A DNA stretch of 64,000 nucleotides from Gammaproteobacteria bacterium (GCA_021151835.1 JAGKWO010000005.1:62001-126000), one strand, 5' to 3'; counted from the stretch's first letter, positions 42,873-52,709 are shown. Notes: a model not told the origin generated them from the letters alone. Made by a program: numbers and translations.

Positions 42873-44525
42873 ATGATTCAGCGCGACCAGATGGAATACG
42901 ACGTAGTCATTGTAGGCGGAGGCCCTGCGGGGCTTTCTGCAGCCATCCGTTTAAAACAATTAGCTGCCGGACAAGGTAAAGAAATCAATGTGTGCCTATT
43001 GGAAAAAGGTGCTGAAATTGGCGCTCAGATTTTATCCGGTGCGGTTGTTGATCCGATTGCATTAACCGAATTAATTCCCGATTGGAAACAAAAAAAAGCG
43101 CCCGTCTCAAATGCCGTAGTTGATGATCAATTTTTATGGCTTACCGAATCTGGAAATTTCAAAATCCCCAACTTGTTGTTACCACCATTAATGAATAACC
43201 ACGGTAATTACATTGTTAGCCTGGGCAAATTATGCCGCTGGCTTGCAACGGAAGCAGAAACATTAGGTGTAGATTTATTTCCCGGATTTAATGCCAGCGA
43301 AATATTGTATGCAGAAGATGGAAGTGTTAAAGGTGTCGTCACTGGCGATATGGGTGTCGCACGCGATGGTAGCCATAAGAACACCTTTTCCCCCGGAATT
43401 GAACTTCATGCAAAATACACATTGTTTGCCGAAGGGACACGCGGCTCGTTAACCAGAAACCTGGAATCGCGCTTTAATTTACGAGCTAATGCAGAACCAC
43501 AAAAATATGGCCTGGGCTTTAAGGAAATTTGGCAAATTGATCCAAAAAACCACCACCAAGGCAACGTATTACACACCCTGGGCTGGCCACTGAAAAACGA
43601 TACGGGCGGCGGCGGTTTTATTTACCATCTTGAAGACAATAAAATTGCCGTGGGTTTTGTTGTACACCTGAACTATCGAAATCCCAATCTCAGTCCATTT
43701 GAAGAATTCCAGCGTTTTAAAACACACCCTTCAATCAAGCCGTTACTGGAAAATGCCCAGCGACTTTCCTACGGGGCCCGCACAATTAACGAAGGTGGAC
43801 TTCAGTCCTTGCCAGAATTAATTTTTCCTGGTGGAGCATTAATTGGTTGTACAGCAGGGTTTGTGAATGTGCCACGAATTAAAGGTTCACACAATGCAAT
43901 GAAGTCGGGCATGCTGGCCGCTGACGCGGTTTTTGAATCGCTCACAAAAGAAAATACCGATCCCTTACTAAAAAGTTACCCCGAAAAATTACGCAGTTCC
44001 TGGGTATGGAAAGATTTGCATGCGGTGCGTAATGTTAAACCAGCGCTTTCTGCATGGGGCAATATTGCCGGCATGGCCTATGCCGGTGTTGATATGTGGC
44101 TACATTCGCTTGGCATCAATGTGCCCTGGACGTTAAAACATAAAAAAGCCGATCACGAAACATTAATTCCCTTGAGCCAGGCAGAACCGATCAATTACCC
44201 GGCGCCAGACAGAAAAATCAGTTTTGATCGTTTATCGTCAATTTATCTTTCCAAAATACAACATGAAGAAAACCAACCGGTGCATTTGCGTTTAACGAAT
44301 GAAGAAATCCCTATTACGCACAACCTTGCCATTTATGGTGCGCCGGAACAACGCTATTGCCCGGCAGGCGTTTATGAAATTATCGAGAAAGATCATAAAA
44401 ATTGTTTGCAGATAAATGCAGCAAACTGCATTCACTGCAAAGCATGTGATATTAAAGACCCAACGCAAAATATCACCTGGGTTCCACCCGAGGGTGGTAG
44501 CGGCCCCTATTATGAGGCCATGTAA
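42873..44525 (+). CDS. Electron transfer flavoprotein-ubiquinone oxidoreductase
   Basis: A 550-residue membrane-associated enzyme that passes electrons from reduced ETF to the quinone pool. The FAD loop DVVIVGGGPAGLSAAIRLKQ lies at the N-terminus. Near the C-terminus RYCPAGVYEI, then NAANCIHCKACDIKDPTQNI provides the four cysteines of the 4Fe-4S cluster. Length agrees with the family (about 550). With etfA and etfB close by, all three parts of the ETF respiratory branch are encoded here. ATG codons at residues 1 and 7 are possible. Confidence 0.95.
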   Translation: MIQRDQMEYDVVIVGGGPAGLSAAIRLKQLAAGQGKEINVCLLEKGAEIGAQILSGAVVDPIALTELIPDWKQKKAPVSNAVVDDQFLWLTESGNFKIPNLLLPPLMNNHGNYIVSLGKLCRWLATEAETLGVDLFPGFNASEILYAEDGSVKGVVTGDMGVARDGSHKNTFSPGIELHAKYTLFAEGTRGSLTRNLESRFNLRANAEPQKYGLGFKEIWQIDPKNHHQGNVLHTLGWPLKNDTGGGGFIYHLEDNKIAVGFVVHLNYRNPNLSPFEEFQRFKTHPSIKPLLENAQRLSYGARTINEGGLQSLPELIFPGGALIGCTAGFVNVPRIKGSHNAMKSGMLAADAVFESLTKENTDPLLKSYPEKLRSSWVWKDLHAVRNVKPALSAWGNIAGMAYAGVDMWLHSLGINVPWTLKHKKADHETLIPLSQAEPINYPAPDRKISFDRLSSIYLSKIQHEENQPVHLRLTNEEIPITHNLAIYGAPEQRYCPAGVYEIIEKDHKNCLQINAANCIHCKACDIKDPTQNITWVPPEGGSGPYYEAM

Positions 44526-44535
44526 TGACATGCAC

Positions 44536-45168
44536 TCAGGCGAGACAAACTCCTGTCCCGCCTAACCCGCAATAGCCACCCGGATTTTTATGCAAATATT
44601 GCTGGTGATAGGTTTCAGCATAATAAAATTCACTGGCGGGTAAAATTTCTGTCGTTATATCATCATAATTTTTTTCATCCAGCGCCGCCTGATAAGCGGC
44701 GCGCGTTTGTTCCGCAACTTGACGTTGCTGCTCATTAAAAAAATATATGCCAGATCTGTATTGTGTCCCGCGATCATTGCCCTGACGCATGCCCTGGGTC
44801 GGGTTGTGCGCTTCCCAAAACACTTTCAGCAATTGTGCCAACGTAATTTCCTGCGGATTAAAAACAACTAATACCACCTCATTATGACCGGTTAAACCAG
44901 TGCACACTTCTTCATAAGTGGGATTGGGCGTGTAACCAGCTGAATAGCCCACAGCGGTAGTGTAAACGCCGGGTTGCTGCCAGAACTTGCGCTCAGCGCC
45001 CCAGAAGCAACCAAGCCCAAAAATAATTTTTTCATAACCATCCGGGAATGGCGGTTGAATTGGCACTGCTTTAACAGCGTGATTATTTTCTACAGGCATA
45101 CTATTACTGCGACCGCGCAAAGCCTGTTCCTTTGTTGGCATTTGTAATTTAGTCGTTGAGAAAATCAT
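44536..45168 (-). CDS. msrA: Peptide methionine-S-sulfoxide reductase A
   Basis: A 210-residue cytoplasmic repair enzyme that reduces methionine-S-sulfoxide. The catalytic cysteine lies in GLGCFWGAERKFW, and GYSAGYTPNPTYEEVCTGLTGHNE is the family signature. The C-terminal GYCGLGGTGVCLA supplies resolving cysteines. The N-terminal extension of about 50 residues (TKLQMPTKEQALRGRS) is usual in proteobacterial MsrA. It is convergent with the ETF-QO gene, with 10 bases between the stops. Confidence 0.95.
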   Translation of the reverse strand: MIFSTTKLQMPTKEQALRGRSNSMPVENNHAVKAVPIQPPFPDGYEKIIFGLGCFWGAERKFWQQPGVYTTAVGYSAGYTPNPTYEEVCTGLTGHNEVVLVVFNPQEITLAQLLKVFWEAHNPTQGMRQGNDRGTQYRSGIYFFNEQQRQVAEQTRAAYQAALDEKNYDDITTEILPASEFYYAETYHQQYLHKNPGGYCGLGGTGVCLA

Positions 45169-45225
45169 TCAAAAACCCTCCTGAACTTAAAAAAGTACAT
45201 GGCACTTTTCACTTAATACAAATAA

Positions 45226-45249
45226 AAACGGTGCCTTTGGGCACCGTTT
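45226..45249 (-). terminator. Terminator after sohB
   Basis: Perfect 10-bp stem AAACGGTGCC (45226-45235), loop TTTG, GGCACCGTTT (45240-45249). It lies just past the sohB stop; the A-rich flank (AATAA) gives a weak U tract on the minus strand. Confidence 0.8.
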
Positions 45250-45252
45250 CTG

Positions 45253-46332
45253 TCAGAACCAGCGGCTAATATTGAGCCGTTCCCACCAGGTCATTAATAA
45301 TCGATCTACCGCCCCTTGAGCTGCAAGGCCCAATTTTTCCGGCAAGGTTTTTTTCAACGCAAATTCAACTTCGTAAATATCCGCGTTATCGACCTGATTA
45401 AACAAATATTCATCACTGGTTTGCAATTCATCAATCAGGTTGACCGCTTTAGCACGCAAACCAAACCAAACTTCACCAGTCGCTACTTTGGTGATATCTA
45501 CCTGTGGCCGGTGTTCGCTGACAAACTCTTTAAACAACACATGGGTATCTTCCAGTTCTTCAACGAATTTGGTACGCCCTTTGTCAGTATTCTCTCCGAA
45601 CATTGTTACTGTGCGTTTATACTCACCGGCAGTAAACATCTCATAATCAATATCATTTTTCTTGAGCAATTTATGGAAGTTTGGCAACTGCGCCACCACG
45701 CCAATAGAACCAAGGATGGCAAACGGCGCAGCAACGATTTTATTGGCCACGCAAGCCATCATGTAGCCACCACTGGCGGCAACTTTATCCACACACACAG
45801 TAAGCGGGATATTTTTTGCGGTAATTCGTGCGAGCTGGCTGGATGCCAAACCATAGCTATGTACCATGCCACCGCCGCTCTCTACTTTTACTACAATTTC
45901 ATCGGATGGTTTGGCGAGGGTTAGTACGGTAGTAATTTCTTCACGTAAATTATCGACTTCAGATGCTTTGATATCACCGTGAAAATCCAAAACAAATATC
46001 CGTTTCCGTTCAGCTTCAGATGCATCGCCGGATTCATCTTTGTGTTTTTCAGCTTCTTTTGCCGCTTTTTTCTTCTGCGCTTTCTCTTCTTTCAGGCGTT
46101 TTTTTTCTGCTTTGGCAAAATCTTTATACTCATCATCATCCAGCATCGCATCCCGCAATGAATCACGTAGATGTTCAAACTTTTCATTCAGTTTAGTAAC
46201 TTCAATCTGCCCTTTATCAGCCTTTTTATTACGCCCCCCCGCCGAAAGGACAATACTGACAACCACAAATAGCGCGGCCAAAAAAGTCAAGGTTTTAGCC
46301 AGAAACAAACCGTATTCAGTTAAAAATTCCAA
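45253..46332 (-). CDS. sohB: SohB-type inner-membrane serine protease (S49)
   Basis: A 359-residue S49 peptidase. The N-terminal membrane anchor (TLTFLAALFVVVSIVLSA) is followed by a long charged Lys/Glu stretch that could form a coiled coil, then the ClpP-like domain. The nucleophile serine lies in DKVAASGGYMMACVA and the lysine in AGEYKRTVTMFG. The start is TTG at 46332, supported by GGAG eight bases upstream and by the match of MEFLTEYGLFLAK to known SohB starts. It probably degrades membrane or periplasmic proteins. Confidence 0.93.
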   Translation of the reverse strand: MEFLTEYGLFLAKTLTFLAALFVVVSIVLSAGGRNKKADKGQIEVTKLNEKFEHLRDSLRDAMLDDDEYKDFAKAEKKRLKEEKAQKKKAAKEAEKHKDESGDASEAERKRIFVLDFHGDIKASEVDNLREEITTVLTLAKPSDEIVVKVESGGGMVHSYGLASSQLARITAKNIPLTVCVDKVAASGGYMMACVANKIVAAPFAILGSIGVVAQLPNFHKLLKKNDIDYEMFTAGEYKRTVTMFGENTDKGRTKFVEELEDTHVLFKEFVSEHRPQVDITKVATGEVWFGLRAKAVNLIDELQTSDEYLFNQVDNADIYEVEFALKKTLPEKLGLAAQGAVDRLLMTWWERLNISRWF

Positions 46333-46366
46333 TGAAATAACTCCATACTACGTTTAATAACAATAC

Positions 46367-47020
46367 TTACTGAAATTCCGCAACTGCTTCTCGCGCTGCG
46401 GCATTAACCGGGCGAGCAACCAATCCTGTATTAGAAAGGGTGATTTCAAAAAGTGCCCCATCATGCATCGGCAAATAGGTTGCCGAACCGTACACTGCAT
46501 CGATCACCGGAATCCAATCTGGATGCCTGTTCAGGATTCTCCACACATCAATACCATACAAACTACTGTGCACTGTATACGCGGTGCGCGGTGCTGATGT
46601 TTCTTTTTCAATGTCATAGTAGCGACCGCTTAAACGCTCAAGACGATAAGCGGGTTTGATCCCCAGCGTCGCCAGATACCCGTCCCACTTCACAATACGC
46701 GCATCCAGTTGCCATTGGTCTCCGCGCAACTCAACACGCTGCTCCTTACCCTCTTTATCGGCAAGCACTGCAAAATAATGCTGGTCTTCAATACGATCAA
46801 AATTGATCGTGGCCACCACTTGCTCCTGCAGTACTTGCTTGTAACTGTACACATCAAACGCAGTGAGGCCTATCAATGCCGCAAGCGCAACTAATCCCAA
46901 TCCGAAAACACCGCGACAAAAACCAACAAACCAGGAATTTTGCCACAACAGGCGCGCTGCCTTATAGACGATATAGAGTGCAAGCAGGCTGATAAAAAGG
47001 GCAACCAGGGTAAAAATCAT
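46367..47020 (-). CDS. Conserved hypothetical membrane protein near nudC
   Basis: A 217-residue protein with two N-terminal membrane segments (FTLVALFISLLALYIVY and GVFGLGLVALAALIGLTAF) and a periplasmic beta-rich domain of about 150 residues. No catalytic motif is visible. Similar proteins are found beside nudC and fimL in Pseudomonas-type genomes, where some carry unsupported transporter names. Seven bases separate its start from the nudC stop, so it is in the fimL-nudC transcription unit. Confidence 0.75.
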   Translation of the reverse strand: MIFTLVALFISLLALYIVYKAARLLWQNSWFVGFCRGVFGLGLVALAALIGLTAFDVYSYKQVLQEQVVATINFDRIEDQHYFAVLADKEGKEQRVELRGDQWQLDARIVKWDGYLATLGIKPAYRLERLSGRYYDIEKETSAPRTAYTVHSSLYGIDVWRILNRHPDWIPVIDAVYGSATYLPMHDGALFEITLSNTGLVARPVNAAAREAVAEFQ

Positions 47021-47027
47021 AAATTTC

Positions 47028-47915
47028 CTACCTGTTTGGGCGATTGTTATTGTTTATGGTTCGACGAAGCCCAACGTAGTGAGCAATCAATTGTCCGGCT
47101 ACAGTAGCCGTTGCTGGCACCTGAGGCAACTCATCGTAGCGGAACCATTTCGCATCGATAATTTCTGTCGGATCGATAACAATATCCCCCGACGCAAATT
47201 CAGCAAAAAATCCTAACATCAATTGCCCCGGAAACGGCCAGGGCTGGCTCTGGAAGTATTTCAATTCCCCGACCTGAACTCCCACCTCTTCCATTACTTC
47301 GCGACGAATACACTCCTCTACTCCCTCCCCGGCTTCTATAAAACCCGCCAGGGTCGTGTACATAACACGCGAAGCCCGATGGTGATGCGCCAACAATATT
47401 TCATCGCCACGGGTAACCAGCACAATCATACAGGGCGATATTCGCGGATAAAAGCGTAGCGAACAGTGCTGGCATACCCGTGCAAAATCCAGCGAATCCC
47501 GGGTCGTTGATTGCCCGCAACGACCACAAAAACGATGGTCATAAAACCAGCGCGCGATTTGCAGGGCACGCCCTGCCAGTTGAAATGCGGCGGGCGATAG
47601 TAATTCCAATTGCGAGCGCAAGCCCAACCATTGATATGAGTCAGGCACATTACCGGCATTGAGTTGCACTGTGCGCACCCACAAATTGTCCCCGTTGAGC
47701 AAACCAAGGTATTGCTCGGTAGAAATGGGGGCCGACAGTGTATTGACTTCGTTATCACCCAACACCACGAGCGCGCCGGACGCATCGCAAAGCAATTGAT
47801 CGCAGGAAAAGTTTTCAGTGACTGCCAAAATAATAAAACGCCGATTGCCCGAGGCAACCGGCGTTATTGCTGACGCATGAAACTCAAATGAAGCAAGGTC
47901 AAAACGAAACGACAT
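47028..47915 (-). CDS. nudC: NAD+/NADH diphosphatase (NudC)
   Basis: A 295-residue Nudix hydrolase. The zinc ribbon has CGRC and CQHC. The Nudix box reads GFIEAGEGVEECIRREVMEE, and SQPWPFPGQ is the NudC-specific NADH motif. It splits NADH/NAD+ and removes NAD caps from RNA in members that have been studied. It starts two bases after the fimL stop, so it is coupled to fimL. Confidence 0.94.
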   Translation of the reverse strand: MSFRFDLASFEFHASAITPVASGNRRFIILAVTENFSCDQLLCDASGALVVLGDNEVNTLSAPISTEQYLGLLNGDNLWVRTVQLNAGNVPDSYQWLGLRSQLELLSPAAFQLAGRALQIARWFYDHRFCGRCGQSTTRDSLDFARVCQHCSLRFYPRISPCMIVLVTRGDEILLAHHHRASRVMYTTLAGFIEAGEGVEECIRREVMEEVGVQVGELKYFQSQPWPFPGQLMLGFFAEFASGDIVIDPTEIIDAKWFRYDELPQVPATATVAGQLIAHYVGLRRTINNNNRPNR

Positions 47916-47917
47916 AG

Positions 47918-49624
47918 TTAAACGTTGTAACCCAAAGCTTGCAAACTTTCCTCAGCGATTTGCAACACACTGGTATCGGCATTTTTATCCAGCTTGATCG
48001 CATCCAGGTAATATTCCAGGCTAATCACTGCATCAGCAAAGGTTTCCAGCAAATGTTGCACTGCCGGGTGTTGGTCATTCGCTAATAAATCGTCCTCCAC
48101 AAAACGCATACAACCTGCCAATACTTTTGCAGCGCGCGGCAAACCTAGCAAGAACATACCGCCGCGAACTGAATCCAGCGTACCAACGATATTGCGGATG
48201 TGGCCTTTATCAAAATTGGATTCAGCAAATGCACTCAATGCACGCTTCACCAGCACCAGGCCCGCTTCCGCTTCATCGATAACAATTTTTTCCGCTTCGG
48301 CTATTTGATTATTTGCCATGGCAGCGTCGCGCGACAAAGCATTTATCTGCGCAACTTTTTCATCGGAAAGATTCGCATTGCTCAAACCAGCAATGGTACT
48401 TTCTACGTAGAGCAATGTGTCTGCTACTACCAATAATTCATCGGGGGATACGGGCGTGCGGTTGGCTTGCCAGTCAGCGATTTTTACAATTTCCTGCTTC
48501 AAACTATTACTTGGTGCAATCAATCCAACGATCGCAAGGATATCGGCAACTTTCTTTAAGGTATCCAATAATTCGGGTGATTCACTTAACAACTCGGCGC
48601 CCCCCTGGGCGGCGCGCTCAAGGATATTTTTAGTGCTGTGCAGCTCATCAGTAAGCACAGCCACCATGGAACTGATCGTGTTAGCGCTCGGGCCATTCAG
48701 GAATTCCATTTCGCGCGCGAGCTCAGCTTCGTTATAGGCCAATTTGCCAATCCCGTAAGCAGCAAGCACCGCTTGGGTTTGCTCGCTATCTGAATTTGAG
48801 AGTGCTAATAAATACAATAATTCTTTTTGCAAAGCAGGGTCGACTTCGCGCTCTAGCACCGCACTGCCTTCAAACTGGAAACGTTTTATCTCGCGCTCAA
48901 TCGCACTGAGCAGCATTTTGCGCCCTTTGCCCAATTGCATATTTTTTTCTGCCAGCGCTGCCAGCGTAGTGCGCGCAAGCCACCAGAAATTACTCAACAC
49001 CGCGCCTGTCGATGCCGTTTCCAGGCGCTGCAAGGCGCGCGTCATCATGCCCAGGGACGCTTTAACCTGCACACCTTTCAGCACATTTAACAACGCAGTC
49101 TGGTACATATGGCGCAAGCGCCGTACCAGTGAACTCAAATCCTCAGGCAAGGCCTGGCGCGCGGGCAATACCCGTGGGTTGGGTTTGATCCCGTTGAGGG
49201 GATAAAAATAACTTTCCGGTAGCGGCGTTGCCTTGCGTGCGAGGCGCAACTCATTGATATGTGGAATTAATAACATCGCCATGCTACGTGCTGTTTGCGT
49301 GCAATATTCAAGGTAGCGCGGCAGGATAAAAAAGCTGGCCGTTAACAACTCCAGTTTTGCATCGGTTTTCTCATCCTCGCCGAGCGTGATATCAGTAATG
49401 TGGGTAGCCAGTTCATCAGCGAGCAAATCCACCCCGCGCAACTGGATGAGACTCAAAATACCGCGAATTTGTTTGATCCCATCAATACAGTTTTGCAATA
49501 GCTCACCGTTGTTGCGGTCCTGCGCGAATTGTTCAAGGCGAATAGCGGATTGCTCAATGGTGGCAACCAGCTCATCCTGCACCATTTTTAATGAAGCGAG
49601 ATTCAAGGTTTCTGTTGTACTCAC
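47918..49624 (-). CDS. fimL: FimL-like protein (ChpA N-terminal/Hpt-like)
   Basis: A 568-residue cytoplasmic, almost all-helical protein resembling the N-terminal part of ChpA without phosphorylatable Hpt histidines in evidence. In Pseudomonas aeruginosa FimL links type IV pilus regulation to cAMP production, and its gene adjoins nudC with dnaQ, rnhA, gloB and mltD nearby, as here. The identification rests on length, helical Hpt-like repeats and this synteny. The start is GTG at 49624 behind CCAGGA. No pil or chp gene is present in this window. Confidence 0.75.
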   Translation of the reverse strand: MSTTETLNLASLKMVQDELVATIEQSAIRLEQFAQDRNNGELLQNCIDGIKQIRGILSLIQLRGVDLLADELATHITDITLGEDEKTDAKLELLTASFFILPRYLEYCTQTARSMAMLLIPHINELRLARKATPLPESYFYPLNGIKPNPRVLPARQALPEDLSSLVRRLRHMYQTALLNVLKGVQVKASLGMMTRALQRLETASTGAVLSNFWWLARTTLAALAEKNMQLGKGRKMLLSAIEREIKRFQFEGSAVLEREVDPALQKELLYLLALSNSDSEQTQAVLAAYGIGKLAYNEAELAREMEFLNGPSANTISSMVAVLTDELHSTKNILERAAQGGAELLSESPELLDTLKKVADILAIVGLIAPSNSLKQEIVKIADWQANRTPVSPDELLVVADTLLYVESTIAGLSNANLSDEKVAQINALSRDAAMANNQIAEAEKIVIDEAEAGLVLVKRALSAFAESNFDKGHIRNIVGTLDSVRGGMFLLGLPRAAKVLAGCMRFVEDDLLANDQHPAVQHLLETFADAVISLEYYLDAIKLDKNADTSVLQIAEESLQALGYNV

Positions 49625-49791
49625 AATGACATCCTGGCGTTTATCTTTAGGAAAAGTTAAAACAACGATTTAGGTACAATGACTCTATACCATGTTCGCG
49701 GTTATTTCACCGCAGCTCCTTAAATAAGGAGTTTTGAACAGGCACTTTGCTAGACAAATCTCATTTGTGCGTTTTTTGAATGGCTTGCACC

Positions 49792-50505
49792 CTATTCGCG
49801 TAACCACACACAATTATCACCGCTGGCTTTGGCAATAGCGGCCAGTTTTTGCTGATGTATTACCAACTCATCCTCATTGGCAGCAATGACTGGTAATGGT
49901 TTGCGACCGGGCGCAAGACGGCGGATTTCTTCGGTCTGGGCACCATCATCGTTCTTGGACTGATTCCCGCCCAACGACAATGCGGTTTGGCCGCCGGTCA
50001 TCAACAAATAAACATCGGCAAGAATTTCGGCATCGAGCAATGCGCCGTGCAATTCGCGCTGGGAGTTATCTACGCCATAACGCTTGCAGAGCGCGTCCAG
50101 GTTATTTTTTTGCCCTGGATGTTTGGCTCGTGCCATTAACAACGTATCAATGACATGGCAACGGTCAGTGATGCTGCCAAAACCGGGGCGCAACATGTTC
50201 AATTCATAGTTGATAAACCCGATATCAAACGCAGCGTTATGGATAATAAGTTCCGCATCGCCCACAAACTGTAGAAACTCATCGGCAATACGTGCAAATA
50301 CCGGTTTGTCTTCGAGCATGGCATTGCTAATGCCGTGAACGGCCTGGGCGCCGGCGTCAATCTCGCGCTCCGGCTTGATGTATTGGTGGTAATGGCGGCC
50401 AGTCAGGCGGCGATTCACCAGCTCCACACAACCGATTTCAATAATCCTGTGACCCTGCGAGGTTTCCAGACCGGTAGTTTCGGTATCCAGAACTATCTGA
50501 CGCAT
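49792..50505 (-). CDS. dnaQ: DNA polymerase III epsilon subunit (proofreading exonuclease)
   Basis: A 237-residue DEDDh exonuclease. Exo I is LDTETTGLE, Exo II is HNAAFDIGFINYEL, and Exo III-epsilon is HGALLDAEILADVYLLMTGG. The C-terminal tail (residues about 190-237) should bind the polymerase alpha subunit. It proofreads replication errors. It lies 36 bases after rnhA on the same strand, the conserved rnhA-dnaQ pairing, although in enterobacteria these two genes are divergent. Confidence 0.95.
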   Translation of the reverse strand: MRQIVLDTETTGLETSQGHRIIEIGCVELVNRRLTGRHYHQYIKPEREIDAGAQAVHGISNAMLEDKPVFARIADEFLQFVGDAELIIHNAAFDIGFINYELNMLRPGFGSITDRCHVIDTLLMARAKHPGQKNNLDALCKRYGVDNSQRELHGALLDAEILADVYLLMTGGQTALSLGGNQSKNDDGAQTEEIRRLAPGRKPLPVIAANEDELVIHQQKLAAIAKASGDNCVWLRE

Positions 50506-50541
50506 TTACTTGACCTCATTCGTTAACATCAACTCCGCGTA

Positions 50542-50979
50542 TCAACGCGATAACTCTTCGATACCGCGGTTGGCCAGGCTATCGGCGATTTCATTTTCGC
50601 GATGCCCGCTGTGGCCTTTAACCCAGTGCCAACTTACCTGGTGACGCTGGTTTTGTTCATCCAGCCGTTGCCATAAATCCGCATTTTTTACCGGCTCTTT
50701 CGCGGCAGTGCGCCAACCATTGCGCTTCCAGTTTGCCAGCCATTCGGTAATACCTTTACGGACATATTGGGAATCGGTAGTGATAGTCACCTTGCAGGGT
50801 TCACGCAACGCGTTCAAACCTTCAATAGCCGCCATCAATTCCATACGATTATTGGTCGTTTCCTGCTCACCACCGTAGAGCGACTTTTCAATCCCGCCGT
50901 AGCGCAGGAGCGCACCCCAACCACCGGGGCCGGGATTACCTTTGCAGGCACCATCAGTGAATATTTCGACTTGTTTCAA
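50542..50979 (-). CDS. rnhA: Ribonuclease HI
   Basis: A 145-residue enzyme that degrades RNA in RNA-DNA hybrids. The active-site carboxylates lie in IFTDGACKGNPGPGGWG, NNRMELMAAIE and TTDSQYVRKG, and the C-terminal VKGHSGHRENEIADSLA provides the histidine and the last aspartate. Its ATG overlaps the stop of the methyltransferase gene by four bases. Confidence 0.96.
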   Translation of the reverse strand: MKQVEIFTDGACKGNPGPGGWGALLRYGGIEKSLYGGEQETTNNRMELMAAIEGLNALREPCKVTITTDSQYVRKGITEWLANWKRNGWRTAAKEPVKNADLWQRLDEQNQRHQVSWHWVKGHSGHRENEIADSLANRGIEELSR

Positions 50980-51839
50980 ACTTGTCCATCCAAAAGCAGT
51001 AGGTTACGCATGGGCACACCATTAGCCGGCCCGACAATTCGGGTGACCGCCAAACCGCGCAACGGGCGATATTTTTGCCAGGCGGGTTTTACGGGCGTAA
51101 GTGGAATATGGTCCTTGCGGGCGACAATCATATAAAACCCGCCCCAGGGCAAGCGCAGCCTTTTACCCCAGCGCTCCACCCATTGCAAATGTTTAATTGC
51201 ATTTTCCTGTGGTAATGGTGGCCGGAAAAACCCCTTGTAAACCGCAATTGGTTCCATATCGACCAATGCCAGCCAATCCAGCAAGCGCCCGAGGCGCAAA
51301 TATTGGAAACGCCAACGGGGAACGGCAGTTATCAAACGTGCAACGCGCGCACAAAAACCCCACAGACTCCAGGGATTGAACCCAATAATAATCAGATGGC
51401 CGCGCGGAATGAGCACGCGGGTGGCTTCGCGTAATAAATGATGGGGGCTTTGGCTGTAATCCAGCGTGTGATGCAGAACTACCGCATCAATAGCTTCAGC
51501 AGGCAGGGGCAAGTGATTGAAATCTACCAGCGCACTTAGCCGCGGATTGTGCTCGGTATGGGGATGTAGTAAAAACCGGTGCGAGATCAGGCTTTCGTTG
51601 CTTAAATCCACACGGCCACTAATACCGAGCTGCAGCAAATGGTAGCCAAAGACGAATTGCAGGCCATCGTTAATTGCCTCTTGTTCTTCAGCCAATAATG
51701 ATTGTCCCAACGGCGTTTCAAACCAATCGGTCAAATCGGCAATTGAGTCCCGCAGTGGCAAGACACCAAAACGGCGCTTCCAGAGGGTGGAAAAGCGAAT
51801 CAAGAGCCGGTGCGGGCCTTTAATAATCTTGCGGTGCAT
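50976..51839 (-). CDS. SAM-dependent methyltransferase next to rnhA
   Basis: A 287-residue class I methyltransferase of the Methyltransf_11 type. The post-I region is LVDFNHLPLPAEAIDAVVLH, followed by HTLDYSQSPHHLLREATRVL and LIPRGHLIIIGFNPWSLWGF. Motif I is not canonical in the N-terminal half. The gene is conserved between gloB and rnhA in gammaproteobacteria, but its substrate is unknown to me. It is divergent from gloB and overlaps rnhA by four bases. Confidence 0.85.
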   Translation of the reverse strand: MHRKIIKGPHRLLIRFSTLWKRRFGVLPLRDSIADLTDWFETPLGQSLLAEEQEAINDGLQFVFGYHLLQLGISGRVDLSNESLISHRFLLHPHTEHNPRLSALVDFNHLPLPAEAIDAVVLHHTLDYSQSPHHLLREATRVLIPRGHLIIIGFNPWSLWGFCARVARLITAVPRWRFQYLRLGRLLDWLALVDMEPIAVYKGFFRPPLPQENAIKHLQWVERWGKRLRLPWGGFYMIVARKDHIPLTPVKPAWQKYRPLRGLAVTRIVGPANGVPMRNLLLLDGQV

Positions 51840-51929
51840 TTATTACCCTCATCACCGGATTAAATGGAACAGTACATTCAGGAACGCGATAAGATGAAGC
51901 CATCGCACACAAGGCAAAGAGAATATCCC

Positions 51930-52709
51930 GTGGTAAAGATTACCTCCATTCCTGCATTTGAGAATAATTATTTCTGGGTTATTCAACCTGACCCGGCTCA
52001 AGATGTTGTTTTTGTTGTCGATCCGGGGGCTGCACAACCGGTGCTGGATTATCTGCACCGCCATCAATTAAAACTCGGGGCCATCCTGATTACTCACCGC
52101 CACAACGACCATATTGGCGGTGTAAATGATTTGCTCAGGCTATACCCGGTCAGTGTCTATGGCCCACGCGCGGAGGCAATCCCACAAGTTACTGTTTACC
52201 TTGATGACAAGGACCAATTCGTGCTTGGCGGCCTCACTTTTCATATCATTGCGGTGCCTGGCCACACCTGGGAACACATCGCTTTTTATCTTCCCCATCA
52301 GCAGATGCTCTTTTGCGGTGATGCCTTATTTGCCGGGGGTTGCGGCAGGCGTTTTGATGGTACGGCGGAAATCATGTGGGAGTCCCTGCAAAAACTCGCT
52401 GCACTACCTGATGATACCCGAATCTATTGCGCGCATGAGTACACCCTGTCAAACCTGCGGTTCGCTCTTGCTGTGGAACCTGACAACATCGATTTACAGC
52501 ACCGGTTCCTTCACGTTGAGCAGCTGCGAGCCCATCAGCAAATCACCCTGCCCTCCACAATTTTGTTGGAAAAACGAACAAATCCATTTTTGCGCTGTCA
52601 AGAGCATGGCGCACAAGTCTTCATAAAATCGCATTCAGGTGAAAACCCTGCCACAGCCGCTGAAGCGTTTGGTGCCTTGAGGGCCATTAAAGATAGTTGG
52701 CCAGCGTAA
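51930..52709 (+). CDS. gloB: Hydroxyacylglutathione hydrolase (glyoxalase II)
   Basis: A metallo-beta-lactamase-fold hydrolase that completes methylglyoxal detoxification by cleaving S-lactoylglutathione. The binuclear metal motif is ITHRHNDHIGG; VPGHTWEHIAFYL, GDALFAGGCGRRF and CAHEYTLSNLRFA complete it. The frame is open from 51864, but the family begins at KITSIPAFENNYFW; GTG at 51930 is therefore preferred, giving 259 residues. An ATG at 51894 is an alternative. It is divergent from the methyltransferase gene. Confidence 0.94.
   Translation: MVKITSIPAFENNYFWVIQPDPAQDVVFVVDPGAAQPVLDYLHRHQLKLGAILITHRHNDHIGGVNDLLRLYPVSVYGPRAEAIPQVTVYLDDKDQFVLGGLTFHIIAVPGHTWEHIAFYLPHQQMLFCGDALFAGGCGRRFDGTAEIMWESLQKLAALPDDTRIYCAHEYTLSNLRFALAVEPDNIDLQHRFLHVEQLRAHQQITLPSTILLEKRTNPFLRCQEHGAQVFIKSHSGENPATAAEAFGALRAIKDSWPA

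Noticed and set aside
49714..49735. CTCCTTA/TAAGGAG hairpin followed by TTTT upstream of fimL
   Set aside because: The loop is too small and no plus-strand gene ends before it, so it was not called a terminator.
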